A stretch of DNA of 64,000 bases. Source: Synchiropus splendidus. Lineage: Eukaryota > Chordata > Actinopteri > Syngnathiformes > Callionymidae. The stretch covers positions 1,116,001-1,180,000 of the forward strand of contig NW_026527055.1 in assembly GCF_027744825.2 (NCBI RefSeq), given 5' to 3'. Shown here piece by piece: positions 1 to 11,249 of the stretch; position 1 is the first letter of the stretch; the number at the start of each line of letters is the position of its first letter. A model generated the notes under the pieces. The model was given only the letters and a program-made list of their open reading frames with translations, did no database searches and had not been told where the DNA came from. Made by a program: the position numbers and the translations under genes.

Positions 1-188
1 CTTATCTCAGGCTGAAAACGCGTTTTACACATTGTGCCATAACTTTGCAGGAAAGCTTCAGAACATGAAATTTTCAACTCCCAATATAGCTGAAAGGGTC
101 TTTCTCGTAGTTGCACATCAAATCTAAGCTGTCTGAAGTGTTTTTCCAAAGTTATCAATATTTTTATGTTTGGCGTTCCGGAATCGAC
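1..188. repeat. Representative satellite monomer (phase reference)
   Basis: This unit serves as the reference frame for the array. It begins CTTATCTCAGGCTG and ends CCGGAATCGAC, and the next unit starts at 189. Each unit carries a CpG-containing dyad around ACGCGT near unit position 15-28, a HindIII site (AAGCTT) near position 53, and TTCCGGAA near the end. The composition is AT-leaning, with poly-T runs (GTGTTTTTC, CATTTTTATG). The unit length is not a multiple of three, so reading frame shifts at every junction. That is why open frames stop after about one unit. Confidence 0.95.
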
Positions 189-2833
189 CTTTTCTCAGGC
201 TGAAAACGCGTTTCCTGCATTGTGGCATAACTTTGTAGGGAAGCTTCAGAACATGAAATTTTCACCTCCCACTGTAGCAGAAAGGGTCTTTCTAGTAGTT
301 GCACATCAAATCTCAGCTGTCTGAAGTGTTTTTCCAAAGTTATCAACATTTTTATGTTTGGCGTTCTGGAAACCACCTTATCTCAGGCTGAAAACAGGTT
401 TTCTGCATTGTGCCATAACTTTGCAGCGAAGCTTCAGAACATGAAATTTTCACCTCCCACTATAGCAGAAAGGGTCTTTCTATTAGTTGCACATCAAATC
501 TAAGCTGTCTGAAGTGTTTTTCTAAAGTTATCAACATTCTTATTTTTGGCGTTCTGGAATCAACCTTATCTCAGGCTGAAAACGCGTTTTACGCATTGTG
601 ACATAACTTTGCAGGGAAGCTTCAGAACATTATATTTTCACCTCCCACTGTAGCAGAAAGCGTCTTTCTCATAGTTGCACATCAAATCTAAGCTGTCTGA
701 AGTATTTTTCGAAAGTTTTCAATATTTTTATGTTTGGTGTTCCTGAATCGACCTTATCTCAGGCCGAAAACGCGTTTTCTACATTGTGCCATAACTTTGC
801 AGGGAAGCTTCAGAACATGAAAATTTCACCTCCCACTATAGCAGAAAGGGTCTTTCGAGTAGGTGCATATCAAATCAAATCTGTTTGAAGTGTTTTTCCA
901 AAGTCATCAACACTTTTATGTTTGGCGTTCCGGAATCGACCTTATCTCAGGCTGAAAACACGATTTACGCATTCTGCCATAACTTTGCAGGGAAGCTTCA
1001 GAACATGAAATTTTCATATCCCACTATAGCAGAAAGGGTCTTTCTAGTAGTCTCACATCAAATCTAAGCTGTCTGAAGTGTTTTTCCAAAGTTATCAACA
1101 TTTTTATGTTTGGCGCTCCGGAATCGACCTTATCTCAGGCTGAAAACAGGTTTTACGCATTGTGCCATAACTTTGCAGGGAAGCTTCAGAACATGAAATT
1201 TTCACCTCCTACTATAGCAGAAAGGGTCTTTCTCGTAGTTACACATCAAATCTAAGCTGTCTGAAGTGTTTTTCGATAGTTTTCAACAGTTTTATGTTTA
1301 ATGTTCCTGAATCGACCTTATCTCAGGCCGAAAACGCGTTTTCTGCATTGTGCCATAACTTTGCAGGGAAGCTTCAGAACATGAACATTTCACCTCCCAC
1401 TATAGCAGAAAGGGTGTTTCGAGTAGGTGCACATCAAATCAAAGCTGTTTGAAGTGTTTTTCCAAACTTATCAAGACTTTTCTGTTTGGCTTTCCGGATT
1501 CGACCTTATCTCAGGCTGAAAACACGATTGACGCATTCTGCCATAACTTTGCAGGGAAGCTTCAGAACATGAAATTTTAACACCCCACTATAGCAGAAAG
1601 GGTCTTTCTAGTAGTTGCACATCAAATCTAAGCTGTCTGAAGTGTTTTTCTAAAGTTATCAACATTCTTATGTTTGGCGTTCCGGAATCAACCTTATCTC
1701 AGGCTGAAAACGCGTTTTACACATTGTGCCATAACTTTGCAGGAAAGCTTCAGAACATGAAATTTTCAACTCCCAATATAGCTGAAAGGGTCTTTCTCGT
1801 AGTTGCACATCAAATCTAAGCTGTCTGAAGTGTTTTTCCAAAGTTATCAATATTTTTATGTTTGGCGTTCCGGAATCGACCTTTTCTCAGGCTCAAAACG
1901 CGTTTCCTGCATTGTGGCATAACTTTGTAGGGAAGCTTCAGAACATGAAATTTTCACCTCCCACTGTAGCAGAAAGGGTCTTTCTAGTAGTTGCACATCA
2001 AATCTAAGCTGTCTGAAGTGTTTTTCCAAAGTTATCAACATTTTTATGTTTGGCGTTCTGGAAACCACCTTATCTCTGGCTGAAAACAGGTTTTCTGCAT
2101 TGTGCCATAACTTTGCAGGGAAGCTTCAGAACATGAAATTTTCACCTCCCACTATAGAAAAAAAGGGTCTTTCTAGTAGTTGCACATCAAATCTAAGCTG
2201 TCTGAAGTGTTTTTCTAAAGTTATCAACATTCTTATTTTTGGCGTTCCGGAATCAACCTTATCTCAGGCTGAAAACGCGTTTTACGCATTGTGACATAAC
2301 TTTGCAGGGAAGCTTCAGAACATGATATTTTCACCTCCCACTGTAGCAGAAAGGGTCTTTCTCATAGTTGCACTTCAAATCTAAGCTGTCTGAAGTATTT
2401 TTCGAAAGTTTTCAATATTTTTATGTATGGTGTTCCTGAATCGACCTTATCTCAGGCCGAAAACGCGTTTTCTACATTGTGCCATAACTTTGCAGGGAAG
2501 CTTCAGAACATGAAAATTTCACCTCCCACTATAGCAGAAAGGGTCTTTCGAGTAGGTGCATATCAAATCAAATCTGTTTGAAGTGTTTTTCCAAAGTCAT
2601 CAACACTTTTATGTTTGGCGTTCCGGAATCGACCTTATCTCAGGCTGAAAACACGATTTACGCATTCTGCCATAACTTTGCAGGGAAGCTTCAGAACATG
2701 AAATTTTCATATCCCACTATAGCAGAAAGGGTCTTTCTAGTAGTCTCACATCAAATCTAAGCTGTCTGAAGTGTTTTTCCAAAGTTATCAACATTTTTAT
2801 GTTTGGCGCTCCGGAATCGACCTTATCTCAGGC
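1..2833. repeat. 9-monomer higher-order repeat (1,692 bp period)
   Basis: Sequence from 1 recurs from 1693, including the private variants CAACTCCCAATATAGCTG and the following ATCGACCTTTTCTCAGGCT. The match continues to about 1140 against 2833, with one extra base in an A-run near 2155 (CACTATAGAAAAAAAGGG) that changes the offset to 1,693. At 1141 against 2834 the copies diverge (AACAGGTTTTACG against AACGCGTTTTCTG). This is a nine-monomer higher-order unit with an incomplete second copy. Confidence 0.85.
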
Positions 2834-5800
2834 TGAAAACGCGTTTTCTGCATTGTGCCATAACTTTGCAGGGAAGCTTCAGAACATGAAATTTTAACCT
2901 CCCACTATAGCAGAATGGGTCTTTCTAGTAGTTGCACATCAAATCTTAGCTGTCTGAAGTGTTTTTCCAAAGTTATCAACATTTTTATGTTTGGCGTTCT
3001 GGAAACCACCTTATCTCAGGCTGAAAACGGGTTTTCTGCATTGTGCCATAACTTTGCTGGGAGACTTCAGAACATGAAATTTTCTCCTCCCACTATAGCA
3101 GAAAGGGTATTTCTAATAGTTGCACATCAAATCTCAGCTGTCTGAAGTGTTTTTCTAAAGTTATCAACATTCTTATGTTTGGCGTTCCGGAATCAACCTT
3201 ATCTCAGGCTGAAAACGCGTTTTATGCATTGTGCCATAACTTTCCAGGGAGACTTCAGAACATGAAATTTTCTCCTCCCACCATTGCAGAAAGGGTATTT
3301 CTAGCAGTTGCACTTCAAATCTAAGCTGTCTGAAGTGTATTTCCAAAGTTATCAACATTTTTATGTTTGGCGTTCTGGTACCCACCTTATCTCAGGCTGA
3401 AAACGCGTTTTCTGCATTGTGCCATAACTTTGCAGGGAAGCTTTAGAACATGAAATTTTCACCTCCCACTAGAGCAGAAAGGGTATTTCTAGTAGTTGCA
3501 CATCAAATCTAAGCTGTCTGAAGTGTTTTTCCAAAGTTATCAACATTTTTATGTTTGGCGTTCCGGAATCAACCTTATCTCAGGCTGAAAACGCGTTTTA
3601 CGCATTGTGCCATAACTTTGCAGGGAAGCTTCAGAACATGAAATTTTTACCTCCCACTATAGCAGAAAGGGTCTTTCTAGTAGTTGCACGTCAAATCTAA
3701 GCTGTCGAAAGTGTTTTTCCAAATTTTTCAACATTTTTATGTTTGGCGTTTCGGAATCGACCTTATCTCCGGCTGAAAACGTGTTTTCTGCATTGTGCCA
3801 TAACTTTGCAGGGAAGCTTAAGAACATGAAATTTTCACCTCCCACTAGAGCAGAAAGGGTATTTCTAGTAGTTGCACATCAAATCCAAGCTGTCTGTAGA
3901 GTTTTTCCTGAGTTATCAACATTTTTATGTTTGGCGTTCTGAAATCAACCTCATCTCAGGCTGAAAACGTGGTTTACGCATTGTGCCATAACTTTGCAGG
4001 GAAGCTTCAGAAAATGAAATTTTAACCTCCCACTATAGCAGAAAGGGTCTTTCTAGTAGTTGCACATCAAATCTAAGCTGTCTTGAAGTGTTTTTCTAAA
4101 GTTATCAACATTTTTATGTTTGGCGTTCCGGAACCCACCTTATCTCAGCCTGAAAACGCGTTTTACATATTTTGCCATAACTTTGCAGGGAAGCTTAAGA
4201 ACATGAAATTTTAACATCCCACTATAGCAGAAAGGGTCTTTCTAGTAGTTGCACATCAAATCTTAGCTGTCTGAAGTTTTTTTCCAAAGTTATCAACATT
4301 CTTATGTTTGGCGTTCCGGAATCAACCTTATCTCAGGCTGAAAACGCGTTTTACGCATTGTGCCATAACTTTGCAGGGAAGCTTCAGAACATGAAATGTT
4401 CGCCTCCCACTATAGCAGATAGGGTCTTTCTAGTAGTTGCACATCAAATCTAAGCTGTCTGAAGTGTTTTTCCAAAGTTATCAACATTTTTATGTTTGGC
4501 GTTCTGAAATCACCCTCATGTCAGGCTGAAAACGCGTTTTACGCATTGTGCCATAACTTTGCAGGGAAGCTTCAGAACATGAAATGTTCGCCTCCCACTA
4601 TAGCAGATAGGGTCTTTCTAGTAGTTGCACATCAAATCTAAACTGTCTGAAGTGTTTTTCTAAAGTTATCAACATTCTTATGTTTGGCGTTCCGGAATCA
4701 ACCTTATCTCAGGCTGAAAACGCGTTTTACGCATTGTGCCATAACTTTGCAGGAAAGCTTGAGAACATGAAATTTTCAACTCCCAATATAGCAGAAAGCG
4801 TCTTTCTCGGAGTTGCATATCAAATCTAAGCTGACTGAAGTGTTTTTCCAAAGTTATCAACATTTTTATGTTTGGCGTTCTGGAACCCACCTTATCTCTG
4901 GCTGAAAACGCGTTTTCTGCATTGTGCCATAACTTTGCAGGGAGACTTCAGAACATGAAATTTTCTCCTCCCACTATTGCAGAAAGGGTATTTCTAGTAG
5001 TTGCACTTCAAATCTAAGCTGTCTGAAGTGTATTTCCAAAGTTATCAACATTTTTATGATTGGCGTTCTGGTACCCACCTCATCTCAGGCTGAAAACGCG
5101 TTTTACGCATTGTGCCATAACTTTGCAGGGAAGCTTCAGAAAATGAAATTTTTAACCTCCCACTATAGCAGAAAGGGTCTTTCTAGTAGTTGCACATAAA
5201 ATCTAAGCTGTCTTGAAGTGTTTTTCTAAATTTATCAACATTTTTATGTTTGGCGTTCCGTAACCCACCTTATCTCAGCCTGAAAACGCGTTTTACATAT
5301 TTTGCCATAACTTTGCAGGGAAGCTTAAGAACATGAAATTTTAACATCCCACTATAGCAGAAAGGGTCTTTCTAGTAGTTGCACATCAAATCTAAGCTGT
5401 CTGAAGTGTTATTCCAAAGTTATCAACATTCTTATGTTTGGCGTTCCGGAATCAACCTTATCTCAGGCTGAAAACGCGTTTTACGCATTATGCCATCACT
5501 TTGCAGGGAAGCTTCAGAACATGAAATGTTCGCCTCCCACTATAGCAGATAGGGTCTTTCTAGTAGTTGCACATCAAATCTAAGCTGTCTGAAGTGTTTT
5601 TCCAAAGTTATCAACATTTTTATGTTTGGCGTTCGTGAACCCACCTTATCTCAGGCTGAAAACGCGTTTTCTGCATTGTGCCATAACTTTGCAGGGAAGC
5701 TTCAGAACATGAAATTTTCACCTCCCACTACAGCAGAAACGGTCTTTCTAGTAGCTGCAGAGCAAATCTAAGCTGTCTGAAGTGTTTTTCCAAAGTTATC

Positions 5801-6800
5801 AACATTTTTAGGTTTGGCGTTCTGGAACCCACCTTATCTCAGGCTAAAAACGCGTTTTCTGCATTGTGCCATAACTTTGCAGGGAGACTTCAGAACATGA
5901 AATTTTCTCCTCCCACTACAGCAGAAAGGGTATTTGTAGTAGTTGCACATCAAATCTAAGTTGTCTGAAGTGTTTTTCCAAAGTTATCAACATTCTTATG
6001 TTTGGCGTTCCGGAACCCACCTTATTTCAGCCAGAAAACGCGTTTTACATATTTTGCCATAACTTTGAGGGAAGCTTCAGAACATGAAATTTTAACCTCC
6101 CACTATAGCAGAAAGGGTATTTCTAGTAGTTGCACATCAAATTTAAGTTGTCTTAAGTGTTTTTCCAAAGTTATCAACATTCTTATGTTTGACGTTCCGG
6201 AACCCACCTTATCTCAGCCTGAAAACGCGTTTTACATATTTTGCCATAACTTTGAAGGAAGCTTCAGAACATGAAATTTTAACATCCCACTATAGCAGAA
6301 AGGGTATTTCTAGTAGTTCCACATCAAATCTAAGCTGTCTGAAGTGTTTTTCCAAAGTTATCAACATTCTTATGTTTGGCGTTCTGGTACCCACCTTATC
6401 TCAGGCTGATAACGCGTTTTCTGCATTGTGCCATAACTTTGCAGGGAAGCTTCGCAACATGAAATTTTCACCTTCCACAATAGCAGAAAGGGTCTTTCTA
6501 GTAGTTGCACATCAAATCTAAGCTGTCTGAAGTGTTTTTCCAAAGTTATCAACATTTTTATGTTTGGCGTTCCGGAATCGACCTCATCTCAGGCTGAAAA
6601 CGCGTTTTCTGCATTGTGCCATAACTTTGCATGGAAGCTCCCAAACATGAAATTTTAACCTCCCACTATAGCAGAAAGGGTCTTTCTAGTAGTTGCACAT
6701 CAAATCTAAGCTGTCTGAAGTGTTTTTCCAAAGTTATCAACATTTTTATGTTTGGCGTTCCGGAACCCACCTTATCTCAAGCTGAAAACACGTTTTCTGC
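2834..6800. repeat. Divergent satellite monomers with 6-monomer periodicity
   Basis: The monomers here are more heterogeneous than in the core. Several carry GGGAGACTTCAG in place of GGGAAGCTTCAG, or TATTTTGCCATAAC in place of CATTGTGCCATAAC. A block with CTCAGCCTGAAAACG at about 4.13-4.2 kb recurs at about 5.26-5.33 kb, an offset of about 1,130 bp or six units. The GTTCGCCTCCCACTATAGCAG variant (with AGATAGGG) appears at about 4.40, 4.59 and 5.53 kb. No gene is seen. Confidence 0.75.
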
Positions 6801-6829
6801 ATTGTGCCATAACTTTGCAGGGAAGCTTC

Positions 6830-8720
6830 AGAACATGAAATGTTCACCCCCCACTACAGCAGAAAGGGTCTATCTAGCAGTTGCACATCAAATCAATGCT
6901 GTCTGAAGTGTTTTTCGAAAGTTATCAACATTTTTATGTTTGGCATTCCAGAATCGATCTTATCTCAGGCTGAAAACGAGTTGTCAGCATTGTGCCATAA
7001 CTTTGCATGGAAGCTTCCAAACATGAAATTTTAACCTCCCACTATAGCAGAAAGGGTCTTTCTAGTAGTTGCACATCAAATCTAAGCTGTCTGATGTGTT
7101 TTTCCAAAGTTATCAACATTTTTATGTTTGGCGTTCCGGAATCGACCTTATCTCAGGCAGAAAACGCGTTTTACGCATTGTGCAATAACTTTGCAGGGAA
7201 GCTTTAGAACATGAAATTTTCACCTCCCACTATAGCAGAAAGGGTCTTTCTCGTAGTTGCACATCAAATCTAAGCTGTCTGAAGTGTTTTTCCAAAGTTA
7301 GCAACATTTTTATGTTTGGCGTTCCGGAACCCAACTCATCTCAAGCTGAAAACGCGTTTTCTGCATTGTGCCATAACTTTGCAGGGAAGCTTCAGAACAT
7401 GAAATGTTCACCTCCCACTATAGCAGAAAGGGTCTTTCTAGTAGTTGCACATCAAATCTAAGCTGTCTGAAGTGTTTTTCGAAAGTTATCAACATTTTTA
7501 TGTTTGGCGTTCCGGAACCCCCCTTATCTCATGCTGAAAACGCGTTTTCTGCATTGTGCCATAACTTTGCAGGGAAGCTTCAGAACATGAAATTTTAACC
7601 TCCCACTGTAGCAGAAAGGGTCTTTTTAGTAGTTGCACATCAAATCTAAGCTGTCTGAAGTGTTTTTCGAAAGTTTTCAACATTTTTATGTTTGGTGTTC
7701 CTGAATCGACCTTATATCAGGCTGAAAACGCGTTTTCTGCATTGTGCCATAACTTTGCAGGGAAGCTTCAGGACATGAAATTGTCACCTCCCACTATAGC
7801 AGAAAGGGTCTTTCTAGTAGTTGCAGAACAAATCCAAGCTGTCTGATGTGTTTTTCCAAAGTTATCAACATTTTTATGTTTGGCGTTCCGGAATCGACCT
7901 TATCTTAGGCTGAAAACGCGTTTTACGCATTGTGCAATAACTTTGCAGGGAAGCTTCAGAACATGAAATGTTCACCTCCCACTATAGCAGAAAGGGTCTT
8001 TCTAGTAGTTGCACATCAAATCTAAGCTGTCTGAAGTGTTTTTCCAAAGTTTTCAACATTTTTATGTTTGGTGTTCCTGAATCGACCTTATCTCAGGCTG
8101 AAAATGCGTTTTCTGCATTGTGCCATAACTTTGCAGGGACTCTTCAGAACATGAAATTTTCACCTCCCAATACAGCAGAAAGGGTCTTTCTAGTAGTTGC
8201 ACATCAAATCTAAGCTGTCTGAAATGTTTTTCCAAAGTTATCAACATTTTTACGTTTGGCGTTCCGGAACCCACCTTATCTCAGGCTGAACACGCGTTTT
8301 CTGCATTGTGCTATAACTTTGCAGGGAAGCTTCAGGACATGAAATTTTCACCTCCCACAATACCCGAAAGGGTCTTTCTAGTAGTTGCACATCAAATCTA
8401 AGCTGTCTGAAGTGTTTTTCGAAAGTTATCAACATTTTTATATTTGGCGTTCCAGAATCGACCTTATCTCAGGCTGAAAACGCATTGTCTGCATTGTGCC
8501 ATAACTTTGTAGGGAAGCTTCAGAACATGAAATGTTCACTTCCCACTATTGCAGAAAGGGTCTTTTTAGTAGTTGCAGATCAAATCTAAGCTGTCTGATG
8601 TGTTTTTCCAAAGTTATCAACATTTTTATGTTTGGCGTTCCGGAATCGACCTTATATTAGGCTGAAAACGTGTTTTACGCATTGTGCAATAACTTTGCAG
8701 GGAAGCTTCAGAACATGAAA
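6830..8720. repeat. Block copied from/to 12.1-13.8 kb
   Basis: Private variants match in order. They include ATTCCAGAATCGATC with GAAAACGAGTTG at about 6.95 and 12.21 kb, and the CCGGAACCCCCCTTATC unit at about 7.51 and 12.59 kb. The GGGACTCTTCAGAAC unit at about 8.14 and 13.21 kb and the AATACCCGAAAGGG unit at about 8.36 and 13.43 kb also match. The offset is about 5,263 bp at the start and 5,075 bp later, a change of 188 bp. One copy therefore gained or lost a single monomer. Confidence 0.85.
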
Positions 8721-10220
8721 TGTTCACCTCCCACTATAGCAGAAAGGGTCTTTCTAGTAGTTGCACATCAAATCTAAGCTGTCTGAAGTGTTTTTCCAAA
8801 GTTTTCAACATTTTTATGTTTGGTGTTCCTGAATCGACCTTATCTCAGGCTGAAAACGCGTTTTCTGCATTGTGCCATAACTTTGCAGGGAATCTTCAGA
8901 ACATGAAATTTTCACCTCCCAATACAGCAGAAAGGGTCTTTCTTGTAGTTGCACATCAAATCTAAGCTGTCTGAAGTTTTTTTCCAAGGTTATCAACATT
9001 TTTATGTTTGGCGTTCCGGAATCGACCTTATCTCAAGCTGAAAACGTGTTTTCTGCATTGTGCCATAACTTTGCAGGGAAGCTTCAGAACATGAAATGTT
9101 CACCTCCCACTATAGCAGAAAGGGACTTTCTAGTAGTTGCACATCAAATCTAAGCTGTCTGAAGTGTTTTTCCAAAGTTATCAACATTTTTATGTTTGGC
9201 GTTCCGGAACCCACCTTATCTCAAGCTGAAAACACGTTTTCTGCATTGTGCCATAACTTTGCAGGGAAGCTTCAGAACATGACATTTTCACCTCCCACTA
9301 CAGCAGAAAGGGTCTTTCTAGTAGTTGCAAATGAAATCTAAGCTGTCTGAAGTGTTTTTCGAAAGTTTTCAACATTTTTATGTTTGGTGTTCCTGAATCG
9401 ACCTTATCTCAGTCTGAAAACGCGTTTCCTGCATTGTGCCATAACTTTGCAGGGAATCTTCAGAACATGAAATTTTCTCCTCCCACTACAGCAGAAAGGG
9501 TCTTTCTAGTAGTTGCACATCAAATCTAAGCTGTCTGAAATGTTTTTCCAAAGTTATCAACATTTTTATGTTTGGCGTTCCGGAATCGACCTTATCTTAG
9601 GCAGAAAACGCGTTTTACGCATTGTGCAATAACTTTGCAGGGAAGCTTCAGAACATGAAATGTTCACCTCCCACTATAGCAGAAAGGGTCTTTCTAGTAG
9701 TTGCACATCAAATCTAAGCTGTCTGAAGTGTTTTTCCAAAGTTTTCAACATTTTTATGTTTGGTGTTCCTGAATCGACCTTATCTCAGGCTAAAAACGCG
9801 TTTTCTGCATTGTGCCATAACTTTGCAGGGAATCTTCAGAACATGAAATTTTCACCTCCCAATACAGCAGAAAGGGTCTTTCTTGTAGTTGCACATCAAA
9901 TCTAAGCTGTCTGAAGTTTTTTTCCAAGGTTATCAACATTTTTATGTTTGGCGTTCCAGAATCGACCTTATCTCAAGCTGAAAACGTGTTTTCTGCATTG
10001 TGCCATAACTTTGCAGGGAAGCTTCAGAACATGAAATGTTCACCTCCCACTATAGCAGAAAGGGACTTTCTAGTAGTTGCACATCAAATCTAAGCTGTCT
10101 GAAGTGTTTTTCCAAAGTTATCAACATTTTTATGTTTGGCGTTCCGGAACCCACCTTATCTCAAGCTGAAAACACGTTTTCTGCATTGTGCCATAACTTT
10201 GCAGGGAAACTTCAGAACAT
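8720..10220. repeat. 5-monomer (940 bp) local duplication
   Basis: The unit with CCTCCCAATACAGCAG, followed by the TTTTTTTCCAAGGTTATC unit, occurs at about 8.9-9.0 kb and again 940 bp downstream (five monomers). The AAAGGGACTTTCTAG variant likewise recurs at about 9.12 and 10.06 kb. Differences between copies are single bases, for example GGCTAAAAACG at about 9.79 kb. The copies diverge near 10.21 kb. Confidence 0.8.
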
Positions 10221-11249
10221 GAAATGTTCACCTCCCACTATAGCAGAAAAGGTCTTCCGAGAAGTTGCACATCAAATGTAAGCTGTCTGAAGTGTTTTTC
10301 CAAAGTTATGAAAATTTTTATGTTTATCGTTGGGGAATCAACCTTATCTCAGGCTGAAAAGGCGTTTTCTGCATTGTGCCATAACTTTGCAAAGAAGCTT
10401 CAGGACATGAAATTTTCGCCTCCCATAATAGCCGAAAGGGTCTTTCTAGTAGTTGCACATCAAATCTAAGCTGTCTGAAGTTTTTTTCCAAGGTTATCAA
10501 CATTTTCATGTTTGGCGTTCCGGAATCGACCTTATCTCAAGCTGAAAACGCGTTTTCTGCATTGAGACACAAATTTGCAGGGAAGCTTCAGAACATGAAA
10601 TGTTCACCTCCCACTATAGCAGAAAGGGTCGTCCTAGTAGTTGCACATCAAATCTAAGCTGTCTGAAGTGTCTTTCGAAAGTTATCAACATTTTTATGTT
10701 TGGCGTTCCGGAATCGACCTTATCTTAGGCTGAAAACGCGTTTTACACATTGTGCAATAACTTTGCAGGGAAGCTTCAGAACATGACATTTTCACCTCCC
10801 ACTACAGCAGAAAGGGTCTTTCTAGTAGTTGCAAATGAAATCTAAGCTGTCTGAAGTGTTTTTCAAAAGTTTTCAACATTTTTATGTTTGGTGTTCCTGA
10901 ATCGACCTTATCTCAGGCTGAAAACGCGTTTCCTGCTTTGTGCCATAACTTTGCAGGGAATCTTCAGAACATGAAATTTTCTCCTCCCACTACAGCAGAA
11001 AGGGTCTTTCTAGTAGTTGCACATCAAATCTAAGCTGTCTGAAATGTTTTTCCAAAGTTATCAACATTTTTATGTTTGGTGTTCCGGAATCGACCTTATC
11101 TTAGGCAGAAAACGCGTTTTACGCATTGTGCAATAACTTTGCAGGGAAGCTTCAGAACATGAAATGTTCACCTCCGACTATAGCAGAACGGGTCTTTCTA
11201 GTAGTTGCACATCAAATCTAAGCTGTCTGAAGTGTTTTTCCAAAGTTTT

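Noticed and set aside
150..165. Bacterial DnaA box-like TTATCAACA and a possible replication origin
   Set aside because: It is a satellite landmark in an evident eukaryotic context. It is a mismatch to the DnaA box and carries no meaning there.
160..188. CENP-B box
   Set aside because: No stretch in the monomer on either strand meets TTCGNNNNANNCGGG. TTCGGGAATC variants lack the required A and CGGG spacing.
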